Assembly (NCBI GenBank): GCA_030063045.1
Contig: JAQSEB010000020.1
Coordinates: 1,674,001-1,738,000 of the forward strand
Length of the DNA: 64,000 bases
Source of the DNA: Pratylenchus scribneri
Taxonomy: Eukaryota > Nematoda > Chromadorea > Rhabditida > Pratylenchidae
Direction: 5' to 3'
Numbering within the stretch: the stretch's first letter is position 1; each line of letters opens with the position of its first letter. Positions 35,862-48,232 of the stretch are shown one piece after another. The position numbers and the translations under genes are program-made. The notes under the pieces are model-generated. The model was not told the origin of the DNA. It searched no databases and saw only the letters and a list, made by a program, of their open reading frames with translations.

Positions 35862-38800
35862 ATGGATTCAACGACTATTTCGGCACCACAAACATCTGAT
35901 GCAAAAACTGGACCTGAAGAAGATATAAAACTAATGTATGTGCCGTTGCGGAGACTACATATTGTCGAAAAGCCGCCAGATTCTATTGAAAAGCCAGACT
36001 CCACTATTCACCAACACAATGACTCGGGACACGAATCGACCGGATCAGATAGCACACCAGAATTGCCTTCAACACCAGCTGAAGAAGAATCACAAGTCAT
36101 CAATTCTTCAGACCAAAAAGAAGGAAATTCAACCGAGAATAAGGATTCAACGGATGGGAAAATGTACAGAACCAAAATTTATGTTCCGGGCGGGGAGAAA
36201 ATCGATGTTCAGGTGAGTAAATTATGCACATTACCAAAAATAATTTAGCAAAAATTACAGATTAGCGATTCGGACATAGTTCAAGAACTTTACCAAATGT
36301 TGCTGGAAAGAGATTCGACTTGCCTTCGAACATGCTTCAAACTTTATTACGAAGGAAACCCGCTTGACCAATTTACGGAAATACGCAACATTCCGAATAT
36401 CAAAGATCATGCCGTATTTCATGTTATGGAAGGTGGGTGAAAATAAAATTATTTATGAAATTTGTTTTTTCGTAAAATTAATTTATAAATACGATTTAAA
36501 TTTAACTAAATTAAATTCTTTGCTTTTTTAGAACCTTACAACATCCGTGAGGCCCGGATTCATGTCCGTCATTTGCGTGAAATCATCATCCGTTCCAACG
36601 ACATTGCTGATGCGGTCAATGGCGTTGAATTCGCTTCATTTTCCTGTCTTTCCAGCATCACTTTAACCGGCAATGGAGAAGATAATCGCAAAGGCATCCG
36701 GAACACAGCGGCAGCTGAACTTCGTGCCGAATCCGAATGTTTGCCACCGGAATGGCTTTTGCCGGGCAATCCGGAAATTCCATTCAAACCGTTGCTCCCA
36801 TTCTGTGCCGAGAAGGGAGGAGGCGGCGGCATTGCCGGCGAATCATCATTCTCAGCTTCAAATCAAATTTGTGCACTCAAACAGATCTCATTTTCACCGT
36901 TCAATCCACCGCCTGGTCCCAGAAAGATGAAGGTACTTTTTCTTTCACTAAATAATTCATTCATTTTTTTAGGGTGATGTTCTTTACCTCATTGTTGACA
37001 CCGTAGAAGAGCGTCGTTTCCACATAACTTGCTGCACTCGAGGATTTGTAGGTTTTATGTTGAATACAATTTTAATTCGCTTAAATTTAAGTATGTGAAT
37101 GCAACGGTCGGTGACAAATTCAAACCGGAAAAATCGTCCACTTACGGCTCCAACAAAGTTTTTCACAGTCTCTTCGATTTGCTCTCCGAATTGAGTGCAC
37201 ATTTCAAAAAGGCATTGGCACAAATTCTAAAAGCTCGTTCGGACAAACATGTTTTTGAACGCCTCCCAACTCCATATCAAATCTACCATTGGGTTTGACC
37301 AAATCAATCAATAAAATCAATAATACCATTTTTTCAAAGATTGTCCCACAAATTGAAAATAATGCCGACCAAATTCGGGCGGATGACCAAATTCAATTGC
37401 ATCGACTTGGCCTCGAGGACCATATGCCCGGACAAATCCGCGATTGGAATGAAGAATTGCAGACCACCCACGATATGCCACAAACAACATTTGCCGAACG
37501 AATTTGCCGGGACCGGGCACGTTTCAAAGTTCATTCGGATTTTTTGCAAGCCAGCATTCGGGGAGCAGCGGCGGTAAAAATAAATCACAAAACAATACTT
37601 TAATAATAAATATTTAAGGTCATTGATGGATCGGTGCACAGTATTAATCCATCGGATGAGCCAAAAATGCAAATGTTCATTTGGAATAATATTTTCTTCT
37701 CACTTGGTTTCGATGTGAAGGACCATTTCAAAGTAAGTAGATTAATATTAATGGAATAAATAATTTATTCTATTTAGGATTTTGGAGGTGATCCGGCGGC
37801 ACATGCCTCTTATGGTGCGGATTTGGCCGCCGTCCAAGCCTACACTCAAATTGACGACCCAAAATTGCACACATGCGGAATGGCCATCATCGACCTGAAA
37901 GGCTATCGAATAATGGCCCAATCGATTATACCGGGCATTTTGGACCGGGAACAGCATGAACCAATTGTTTATGGGTCGGTGGATTCGGGCAAAACAATCA
38001 TTGGCAATGAAATTTACGAAGAATTGTTGCAAAATTCCTCGCGAATTTTGAAGATTCAACCGCATCAAGTTTGGAATGGAAAAGAGGGAGAGGAAAAGGG
38101 CTATGTGAAATTGTACACTTCATATGAAAGCAAAGTATACTCTAAAATTATTGATTAAATTTTATGTGCTGACAATTTAAGGGAATAATTGGCAATGATC
38201 GACGACATTATTTGATGGTATAAATAAATATTTTATTAATTTATTCAAATTTTAAGGATTTATTGCGAACTTTTCCACCGGATGCAAACTTTTTGGAGGA
38301 GGCTGAGCCAACCGAGAAGGCAAAGGCACAAGGATTTCCGCGCAAATTCAAACATAAATTGGTTTATCTTCGCCAGGAATTGGTCGATGCATTTTTGGAG
38401 TTTGTTTTTGAATAAATTTAATTGAATAAATAAATTATTTTAATTCAGCACAAAAAGTTATACTTTGAAGAAATCGCCGGTTGTGGAAGAAAAGAAGGAA
38501 GAAGAAAATGTTGAACCATCGACGAAGGAAACATTGGAAGAAGAGAAGAAAGAAGAAAAAGAAATTCTTGTTGATTTGGACATTCGGCTGAATCCGGATT
38601 GCTTCAGCACCGCAATAAAACATCATCCGGATGAGGATTTGAAGGTCATTTTAAATCATTTTAATAAATATTGACTAAAATATTATTTTAGAGTCAACAA
38701 AAATTGGTGGCCGAAGCGGCAGAATTCGTTTTGACCCATCAAATTCCACAATTCATCCATGATTCCGTCCAATTGGCCTCTGCCCCGACCGATGGATTTG

Positions 38801-41633
38801 CCCTTACGGAAGCATTGCACACAAGGGGAATCAACATTCGATATTTGGGAAAATTGCTCGAGGCCATCAAAGATATTGAACGAATTTCATATTTGACCGT
38901 AATTTAAAATATAATTAATTATTTTAATTTATTTAAATAATTTCAGAAAATTGTAAAAGTTGAATTGCTTTGTCGCTGTGTTCGCCACATTTTCCGTGAA
39001 TATATCCAATCGGTTGAGGCACATTGCCAGGCATCAGCAATTGCTCATTTCCTAAATTGCCTCATTGGATCCGGCAAAAATACGAACACCGGCACACAAA
39101 ATGATTCATCGGACAATAATGGGAATTATACGGCAACGAAGAGAACAACAACAAATGCCGGTGGAGGGAAGAAACGACGTAAAAATGGGGAAAAATGTCG
39201 AATGGGAAGTGGAAATTCGCCAACAAAGAAGACCGCAAATTGGATGAAATCAACGCAGGAGAGCATTTGGCAATTGATTTGTGATGATTCGGAGGCACAT
39301 TTTGGAGTCAGAATTCCAGCGGATTGGTAAGTGAATAAAAAATGTAAAAAGAAAAATTTAAAAATATTTAAAATCTTCAAAAATTATTGAAGATGTCTAT
39401 AACGGTTTATAATGGTTTGTCCTAGACCTTAAAACATTATATCGATTCGATACAAATATTAATTTTTATTAATCCGCATAATAGATCTAAATAGCTCAGT
39501 CGGTTAAACCGTCCCAGTTTCTCCTCATTAGGTCGATCGGGGTTCAAATTCAATATCCGGTGGTGGCAAATGATTTTTTATTTTAAATAAATTTACCAAA
39601 AACTAAACCCAGTTTTAAACCGTTTAATACCCTCTATTTTATACCATTCAATCCATCTTGTCTTGACAAGATCTATCGATTAGCTATAAGATTAAGGGTT
39701 TAGTAGTCTAGGACAAATCACAGAACTTTTATAATTTTTTTGCCATTTTAAATATTTTTTTAACATTTTAAATAACTTAAAAATTTTAATTAATTTTAAT
39801 TTAAAGTTGTGACGCATTCATTGAATGGGTTGGTGGAAATGTGAATCGAGCGGCAATTTTGCGTCGTTTTTGTATTATGAATGGAGTTCAAATTGTTTTA
39901 AAGGTAATTAATTTATTCATTAATTTAAATTAATTTTATAGAATTATCAATTTGACCCGACAAAATCAAAATCACAATGCCCATTTACGGATGATGATAT
40001 TCACAATATGGTGCCAGTGGTCAAAAAGCTGAATCCTCGTTCCCAAGCCGCATACAATTTTTACATCAATGCACTGATCAAAATGCAACAAGGATTCCCA
40101 CGAATTGGCTATGATTTGATGCAACAAGCACACAGTCTAATGATGAGGTAAGCGGCAATTTAAATTGGGTTTAAGTAGTATTTAATTTGGAAAAGAATTT
40201 TGAAAATGGTGAAGAACTTATACAACGGTAATGGTTTATTCTTAGGCCCACAAATGCATCGAATGGTATATTATTATCATGGTTTAAACAAAAATCGAGG
40301 GTATTAAACCATTTAAACTGGTTTTCTCTTTCTGGTCCAAATTTATTAAAATCAAAAAAATCATTTACCGATAGCTGGTATCGAACCATCGACCCGAGGA
40401 GAAACCGCGGGCGGTCTAACCGACTGAGCTAACTGGCACTTTTCCGCCGAACTAACAAAGTTGGGTTAAAACTAAGCCAAAATATAATCAAACGATGCGT
40501 TTTAATGAGATATATCGATTAAGTATATGGTTTGGGGGTTCAGGATAAACAATTGAACCGTAACCGGTTCTAATCTTTTCGCAATTTTCAATTTTTTTCG
40601 TCATTTTAAATAATATTTTGCACTTGATTTTGAATTAATTTTTTGTTTTTAAGCATTTACGGACCATTGCACCCGGAGCTGGCTCTTTGCCTTCGATTCA
40701 TGGCTCGAATGTCCTACGCAATGAATGACTATCCGGATGCATTGGCCCAACAACACCGGGCGCTATTGATCTCGGAACGATGCAATGGAATTGATCATTT
40801 TGAGACAATTGCTGACTATGTAAAATAAATATATGGGCGAATATATTTAATTATTTATTTTTAGATTAATTTGGCACATTTCTCTTTTGCCAATCTTTGC
40901 ATTCCGTCCGCATTGCGGCTCCTCTACCGTGCCCGCCACCTCCTTTTGTTGGCCAACGGCGAAGACCACCCTCAAATGGGCCAAATTGATGCAAATATTG
41001 GCGTAATTTTGTATTTGCTCCAAGAATATGAAGTGGCACTCAAATTTTTGAACAATGCCCTCAATTTATATCAAAAATACGGTGTATCGGTGAAGGTAAA
41101 AATTAAATTAATTAATTTAAAATAATTTATTTTTTTAGACTGCTCTTTTGCATCATGGTTAATTTTTAATAAAATTTAATTATTTTAAAATGACTAAAAA
41201 TTTAGTTTTGGCCCGTGCCCATTCCTGCTGTGGTGATTTTCGAACGGCTTTGGCATTCGAGAAGGAAACATTCAGCATTTATTCACGAATATTTGGCAAA
41301 GACCATGAGAAAACGTTGGTCAGCAATGAACGACTGAATCATTTGGCCAAACAAGCGGTGGCCTTGCAAAAACATATGAATGATGCGACACACGGGCTGA
41401 AAGGTTCAAAACAATTAATGCCAAATGTAAGCAATTTTAAATGTGAATTTAAATAATTTTAATTCATTTTTAAGCTTCAAATTCAACCACCAACTCTACA
41501 AAATATTCTCGAATTACTCAATGCTTTTAACAGTGAGTCCCCTATTTATCCGTGATTTTTTCCAATAATTTATTAAGTTGTTTCAGATTTCCTCTTTTTC
41601 AAAGTTCTCCATCAATCGGCAGCAGAGGAATGA
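35862..41633 (+). CDS. clu-1: CLU-1/CLUH, clustered-mitochondria protein
   Basis: Large cytosolic protein of the Clu family, which binds mRNAs of nuclear-encoded mitochondrial proteins and keeps mitochondria dispersed. Twenty-one exons, first 35862-36212 and last 41587-41633, join in frame to 1303 residues. Seen: Ser/Glu-rich N-terminus, CLU-N ubiquitin-like region ([33 protein letters not shown]), Clu core ([97 protein letters not shown]), an acidic insert, the eIF3-like part, and C-terminal TPR repeats ([59 protein letters not shown]). Two introns are long (39327-39806, 40148-40653) and each carries a tRNA-like segment; the others are near 45 bp. AATAAA occurs near 41920. Confidence 0.95.
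39485..39560 (+). repeat. tRNA-derived (SINE-like) element, CLU intron 13
   Basis: TAGCTCAGTCGGTTAAACCG is a D-arm/A-box sequence and GGTCGATCGGGGTTCAAATT contains the B-box. Arms in the acceptor position do not pair well, so it is more likely a tRNA-derived repeat than a working tRNA. Confidence 0.6.
40371..40440 (-). repeat. tRNA-derived (SINE-like) element, CLU intron 15
   Basis: On the minus strand: GTTAGCTCAGTCGGTTAGAC then GGTCGATGGTTCGATACCAG. A- and B-boxes are near perfect and lie about 50 bp apart. It lies in a 506-bp intron. Orientation is opposite to the copy in intron 13. Confidence 0.6.
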
Positions 41634-42653
41634 GGATTGGAATTGAAGGGGCAATGAACGATAAATGACATCAATTTAAAACATCTTAACACCCCCCGCC
41701 TAAGGACAAAAACTTCCACTTAATTTCCCTATATTCAGGATTGTTATTTTGCCCTATTTTTGTTATTTTATTCTGTTAGTTTGTCTGCCTTATATCATCA
41801 TCTAATTCACCCTCCCTCCCCAATTAGGTTTAATTTTATTTATTTGTCTTTAATTTTGCTTAAACCATATATCCGATAAAACATCCATCTATTTTGTCCA
41901 TCTACATTTTTTTGAATTAATAAAAATAAAGGCACACCAGCTGAATTGCTCATTTGCAAAGAAGGCATTGGCTCATACGAAACCATGACTTAAACCCCTA
42001 AAATTCAAAATTTAACCACTCTAAAACTTGTCATTTTTTACTCATATCTCATCCAAAAATAAGGAGCTCTTGCAAATCTAATGTCATCATTTTTCAATGA
42101 CCCACCACCCTCATTAAAATTGAATTTGGCTAAACAAACACTTCGCCTAGTTAAAATTTCAATAAATTTTGGATAAAAATGTTTATTTAATATTATTCGT
42201 TAACGAGTTCAATTTCTAAGATTTGTTGATAAAATGGTTCAACGAAAAAAATTTTTTAACTTAAATCAACGAGAAAAAAAAAACATTCTCCCCAGCGTTG
42301 AATTGAACCCTCGACCAAAAAAAACTGAAAACGGTCGTCTAACCCACTACGCTAAATATGCCATGGGTGAAAGAGCATTCAATTATTAGATATAATAAGG
42401 TCTGCCCATTGATTTTTAAAAATTCTTTCTTTCGAATCCCCAATATTTAAAAAATATAATTAAATGCCCTATATCTAAATTAATAATAAAAATTAAAAGT
42501 TAAATAAATGTTAATCATTTTCATTGATCCCCCATTATTATAAAATTTGGCTTAACACTTTGCCTATGCCTAATTTAAAATTTCAACAAATTTTGATTAA
42601 AAAACATTTATCAATTTATTATTCATTAAATTCGATAACATGTCAAGATTCTA
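41634..42653. other. Convergent intergenic region
   Basis: 3' flanks of CLU (plus) and the coiled-coil gene (minus). It holds a tRNA-like element at 42288-42365 and two copies of a similar AT-rich segment (about 42100-42200 and 42520-42640, both with CCTATGCC/CGCCTAG and TTAAAATTTCAA(C/T)AAATTTTG). No coding exon was seen. Confidence 0.45.
42288..42365 (-). repeat. tRNA-like element
   Basis: Minus strand reads TTAGCGTAGTGGGTTAGACG then GGTCGAGGGTTCAATTCAAC, an A-box and B-box pair. A T-run lies where the anticodon arm should be, so it is not a functional tRNA. Confidence 0.5.
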
Positions 42654-45600
42654 TTAAATTGTAAGTGCATTTGCATTGCGAATTAGAAAAATAAATGTAA
42701 TTTCGCTTTCCAATGCTTCCGATAATTCTTTGGTCAAATTCTGTCCGATTTGCCAAAATTCTTTGTCCAAATATGGCGACATCACCTCATCAAGTATTGT
42801 TGGAAAACTTTCTTTAATTTTCTCATGGCTTTCCGAGGGACAATTTGCACATGATTGAACAATCAAATGATGGATAACACTGGAAATTTAATAAATTTAT
42901 TATTTTTTAAATTAATTAAAATACCTAGAAATGAATTCGGCATCAATTTTCTTTGTTTTGTCCTCCCCAAATTGCCCTTGGAATAAATTGGTCATTGAAC
43001 TCATCAAATGGCCAGTCAACATTTTTGCATTATTTCGGTTTTTGTCTTCATTTTTCTCTTCCATTGATTCATTCTTCGATTTTTGTCCATCTTCAGTGAC
43101 TTCTCCGGTGCACTAAATTAAATAAAATGGAATTAAAATAATCAAAATTATTATTTTTGAAAAACTTAAATTTTGTTTAGTTGTTTTGGAGTATTGTTTT
43201 CGTCGAAATATTTGAGTAAATTTGTCCAGACCAAGCGAACTTTGCACAAGATATTTTTTTAAAAAATATTTCATAGCTTGTGGCAAAAATTCACTTATCT
43301 TGACAAATCACTCTCAAGAATAATTAAATTTCATTTTAAAATGTTGTTGTGGTCGGTTGCTTGAATTTTCATATTTAATTTAATTATGGGAGGAATATTT
43401 AATTTTTTTTTGAGGAATTGAATTGGATTTATTAATTGACCTGAAATTATCAAAAATAATTGTTTTTTACTATAATAAAATACATCAATCATTAACCAAC
43501 CACAACAACAAAAAACACAAAAAAAATATTATTTTTTTATTAAAGAAATGCACTCCATTTGTTAAAGAAAAACACAGCAAAATACAACAATAATTAATAA
43601 TAATAATGATTAGAAAAGTTGAACGAATAAAGAGAGAGGGAAGTAGGAGGTTTAGAAAAAATTCAAAAGAAAAAAAAACAAGAATTTTTGCTCACCAAAT
43701 TGGAATAATCCACGGAAGGTGATAAATAAATTGGTGGCGGAATTGAAGAAGAAGATGAAGGCATCTGCTGAGTGGTTTCAATTCCATTTTGAATTATTTG
43801 TTGGGAATTTCCATCCGAATTTGGTGATGATCCCAACAAAAATGTAGTTGAAGGAGGTGGAGTATTTGATGACGAAAGGAGGAGTCTTTGGATGAGTGAA
43901 TCCAACAATTGATGATCAGGAGGGGCAGAGGCATCCCCGGTTGTCTTTATATTTTGGAGTTGAATGAATATTTGATGTAAAATGCCTGGATCGGCAGAAA
44001 TGAATGTCCGTTTAAGGATTTGTTGGGCCGAAATTAATGATTGTTGCTGGGTTGATTGGATGGAAGAGAGGAGGGGTGAAAGAAGTTGAGTGGGAGAAGA
44101 TGGGGGATTCCCAACATTGGCATTTGTTGGGACAATTGTGGCGGTTGAGGCAGTGGAGAATTGCAGATTTGAATTGGATTGTGTCGGTGTAGCATTGCGG
44201 AAATGCTGCTCAATGAGATCAGTCAATGAGTTGATCTACTTTTGGTGGAGAATTACAATTTTTGTTGGGAATAGCCGTAAATTCCCTACTAATAAATGGC
44301 CATTGCCCTTGGGGAAGGATGTGTCTTGGCCCTTTTGGACTTGGGAGGAAGATAAAATTGATCGAGAAAAGAATAGTTTAAAGCAAAATGAGAGGAAGAA
44401 ATATGTGGAAAAGTGGGGAAAGCCAAGGGAAGGATAAATGTCGCTGAAATGTGGAGCAATTGGCCGATTTTGTTTGGTTTGGTCGGTTGATTTGAGAGGA
44501 GGAAAGAAAGGAGGAACAGTTGTTGGCTAAATGTGGAAAAGAAAATTGTTTCGAACGAGAATTCTGGAAATGAGAAAGAATTGATGGATTTATGATGGAT
44601 TGGAATGGAGTGCTTCTTTATTATTATTTTGTGTAGTAAAAGTACAAATTCATAATTCAACCCACCTGATTCCCAATCCAAACAAGTTGATCCGTGTGAG
44701 TGTGCAAAACATTCTCAATCACCTTCAGCCGATCACTTAATGTGGAGAAAGCGGTGTCGAATGATGCGCTGCCGCAGGGCATATTCCCAGTTGAGTCCAT
44801 CGATGATGGAATGCCGCCGGATTTCTCTTTGTTAAATGCCGTGCTGAATGCCCGTCTAACTTCATTTAATAGCTGTGAATTTTATGGTGTAAATTATATT
44901 AATTTTAAATTCGAATCTCACCTCATTTGTGGACACTGAAGAATGATTGTCCTCTGCCGCCGAATCATTTGGATCGTCCAATGAAGGATTTTTGGATTCG
45001 CAATTTTCCATTAATTGTCCACCCTCTTTCTCCTCATTTCCTTCATTTTGGTCAACCACTTCCGCACAAACATTTTGCAATTCTTCCAATTTGCTTCTCA
45101 TTTCCGATAAATTACTTTAAAAAATAAATTTAATTTTATAATTTTATTTCCGATAATTAAAATTATTGATTAAAAATAAAATCATGGGTACCACTTGTTA
45201 AGCATATTTTAATTTTGATACCCAAAATAAAAAGAAAACACAAAAAAACAAAAATTAAAAATCATTGGACACCACCGGGATTCGAACCCGCGACCTCTCC
45301 TACCATTCCCCTACACATTAAAGCGAGCGTCATACCATTGCGCTAAAGTGTCACTCCATGTTCCTTATTCCTCCAATTGCCCTATGGTCTTAAAAAGGAA
45401 TATACCGTAAATTTCCTATTAGTGACCCCGGGGTTACTAATTTTCAGAGACCCTCCGAGGTGAGAACTTTTCGGAATTTTGGAAACAAAAATTGCTTATT
45501 TCGGCCTAATTTCACCTCTAAATTGGTTAGTTTTGACATGAATTTTTCGATAGGGGGGTTACTAATAGGGAGGGGGTTACAAATAGAAAGGGGGTTACTA

Positions 45601-48046
45601 ATAGGAAATTTACGGTAAGGGAAAATCATAAATTTGCATAAAAATAACTCATAAATTAGTTTTTTAAAATTAAATATAACGGTAACCCCAAACAAGGTTG
45701 TAAATTACTATAGCCAAAATTTCATCAAAATTGGTCGAAAAATGAATTAGATAGAGCTTCTAATTTTTAATAATAATTAAAGAATCTATTTCTAATTTAA
45801 AAAATAAAATCAAACAAACTTGAATCTTTTCAATGCTTCTTCATAAGTATTGTCCATTTTTGCGCGTTGAACAGTTTCTAATTTTGTGCGGACATTTTGC
45901 ATCCGCTGCCTCCTGTTTTGCAATGAATTAAAACGTTCCAATATTTTGGCATGTAAATCAGCACTAAAAATTATTTAACAAAAATAATTAATTAAATATT
46001 AAAATTGTAATTTTACTCATTTGATGTCCCCTCGGATAATTCAGGTAATTCAGTGACAGGCGGTGGAAGAATTGGTTCAGCACATTCAAAAGTCTGCAAA
46101 AATTATTTTATTAATTAAATTATGGAATAAATTTACCGATGATTTTGATTTATTTTCTTCTTCTTCTTGCTGTTTTGTTGCCTTTGAATTTGAAGAAATA
46201 ATGCCGCGTCGAGCTGCCTCCTTCCTCAGTCGTTCCAATTGTCGCTGTTTACGATCATCGGTTGAGTTGGTCGCTGAAAATTTTTGATGGTTTAAAAGAG
46301 GACAAATGACGCAAATTGAGGCAAAAGTTATTGAATTCCCAGTGGAAATAATCCATTAATTTTAAGGTTTTTATTAAAACAAATGGGGAATATTCATAGG
46401 CCAAAAGAGTGTATATTGGATGATTTTTCCCTCAAAGGCCACCTCAAATGACTGCTGGGCATTTTCCCTTCAGAGCATTGGACTATATGGAGGAGGAGGA
46501 ATAGACTGGCCCACCGCTATCCATCCATTCTTCCCATTTCCACCACTCACTTTTAAGTCAGTCAAATGCGGGATGGGGGGAGTAAGGCGAGACTGGCGGA
46601 TGTAATGCTCTGCTGGCCTCTAGGCCCTAGGGCATGTGGGGACAATGTTGGTTGGCCAATAGAATCCGAGGAAAGACTATTTGAAAGGAAATTCCACTGG
46701 CCATCCCCTCTATGTGAGGGCATTACTATCCATCCTTTTTAGTAGTTGTAAAGAAGAAGTCTTGACTGGGAAAAATGGTAAGCAGAACCTCCCCTCTCCC
46801 CTATTCCATCAAGACTAGACTCTCTATATTGCACTAATGAGAAGGAATAATGAAGGCGGATGGGACAAGGCCGGCGGAATAAAATGCAAAAAAAAAGATG
46901 CGCTCAATTTTAGTAGTAAATGATTAAGCCTTGTCGATTTTAAAATAATATGAAAAAGTTTGTTTGAATGTATAAAGTAAAGTGAGTGGGTGACTAAAAC
47001 AAATGTCATTTTGCCGCTAACTGAGCCGGCGGCGACACACCTTTTTAATTAATGATGAGTGCCCTGCCTAGCAATGAATGAATGAATGAATGGATTAGAT
47101 TTGTATTTTGGGACCCTTTTTTGGTTGGAAATGTTGGTGGTTTTGGTGGGTTGTCTTAGAAACGCGAAATAAATACTACAGTATGGGGAAAATATTACTA
47201 ATATGTCCCCCATCCAATTTGATTGGTTTTTAATTGAAAGTGTAAAATTGTTTCACTCACCTTGATTCATCGCTGCATTTTCTTCATTTTTTGAAGAACT
47301 TTGCATTTTCTTTTGCATTTGTGCCAAAATATTTTTCTTCTTTTTCTGAAAATTTAATTTTTATTATAAAATTTATTTGTGTAGAAAATAAACCATTTCA
47401 AAATAAATTTCCAATCTCATTTTTAATTGTTGATCCAGCAAATTTGATGCCTCCAATGCTTCCTTGAATAAATTGTTCACTGATTCGACCATCTTTTTAA
47501 TATTATCCAATTTAATTGCCTCATTGTTCTCTCCAACTTCATCAATAGTCGAACCACCACCTTAAATTGTTTATTTTTTAATTAAAATTAATTAAAGTTT
47601 TTACCTTCTTTTGATTCATTTTTCTTTTTCGGCAAAAGCGATAATTTCAAATATGCATTATCCAAAATTGCATAACAATTGTCAATTATTTTTTGGAATG
47701 TAGAAAAGAATTCATCTTCTTGCGTCCTTAAACCATCATACGATTGAATAAGCCGTTGAATCAATGTATCCTTTTTTGATTAGAAATTTTAATATTAAAT
47801 TTGTTTATTTAAAAACCTCAATTTCCTTTTCCATTAATAATTTCATTTGTCCCAGCAATTTCTTTTTTGCAATTCTAATTGTTCCCAAACATTCCATCAC
47901 ATTCTTCTGCATGCTTAGCTAAAAAAAGACATTTTTTAATAATTAAGGTTAAATAAACAAACTAAATCTTTTTCTTCAATGTCGGCAATAAGCTGGGATA
48001 CGGATATATCCGCAGAAGAAATAGAAGCATTCTCATTGGAATCCAT
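42654..48046 (-). CDS. Coiled-coil protein, function unknown
   Basis: Thirteen exons join in frame to 771 residues: 48046-47963, 47918-47817, 47770-47605, 47560-47394, 47345-47261, 46273-46137, 46093-46017, 45963-45820, 45114-44922, 44872-44666, 44235-43696, 43112-42925, 42879-42654. The N-terminal 170 residues and the region encoded by exons 6-9 have strong heptad character (LGQMKLLMEKEIEDTLIQRL; RKQRQLERLRKEAARR; HAKILERFNSLQNRRQRMQN). A Ser/Thr/Pro/Gln-rich segment fills exon 11, and the C-terminus is a compact helical region (HHLIVQSCANCPSESHEKIK; DKEFWQIGQNLTKEL). I do not recognise a family; centrosomal or cytoskeletal scaffolds have this composition, but nothing specific supports that. 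Its start lies 186 bp after the SWS1 stop on the same strand, suggesting co-transcription. The 46274-47260 intron (987 bp) is unusually long. Confidence 0.75.
45268..45357 (-). tRNA. tRNA-like gene or tRNA-derived element
   Basis: Minus strand: GACACTTTAGCGCAATGGTA begins it and GTCGCGGGTTCGAATCCCGG followed by TGGTGTC ends it. GACAC pairs with GTGTC as an acceptor stem, the T arm has 4 of 5 pairs with a canonical TTCGAAT loop, and a GCG/CGC D stem is possible. The middle is too long (about 90 nt overall), so either an intron lies in the anticodon arm or this is a tRNA-derived repeat. It lies within intron 8 of the coiled-coil gene. Confidence 0.4.
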
Positions 48047-48232
48047 TCCTAAATTTTGTTATAATTGAATGTTATAAAAAATCAATAAATATAATTCAAT
48101 GAGTTATAGTTTTTACTCATTCATTCATAAATGGAATAAAATATTTTAAAGCAAATAATTTATTTTAAAATTGAAAGACAAAAAGAAGAAAATAAAATAA
48201 ATCGATAATGGAAATTGGTTGGTTTGTCTGCG

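Noticed and set aside
43663..44226. Stand-alone 187-codon ORF as an independent gene
   Set aside because: It is one large exon of the coiled-coil gene; phases on both sides match its neighbouring exons.
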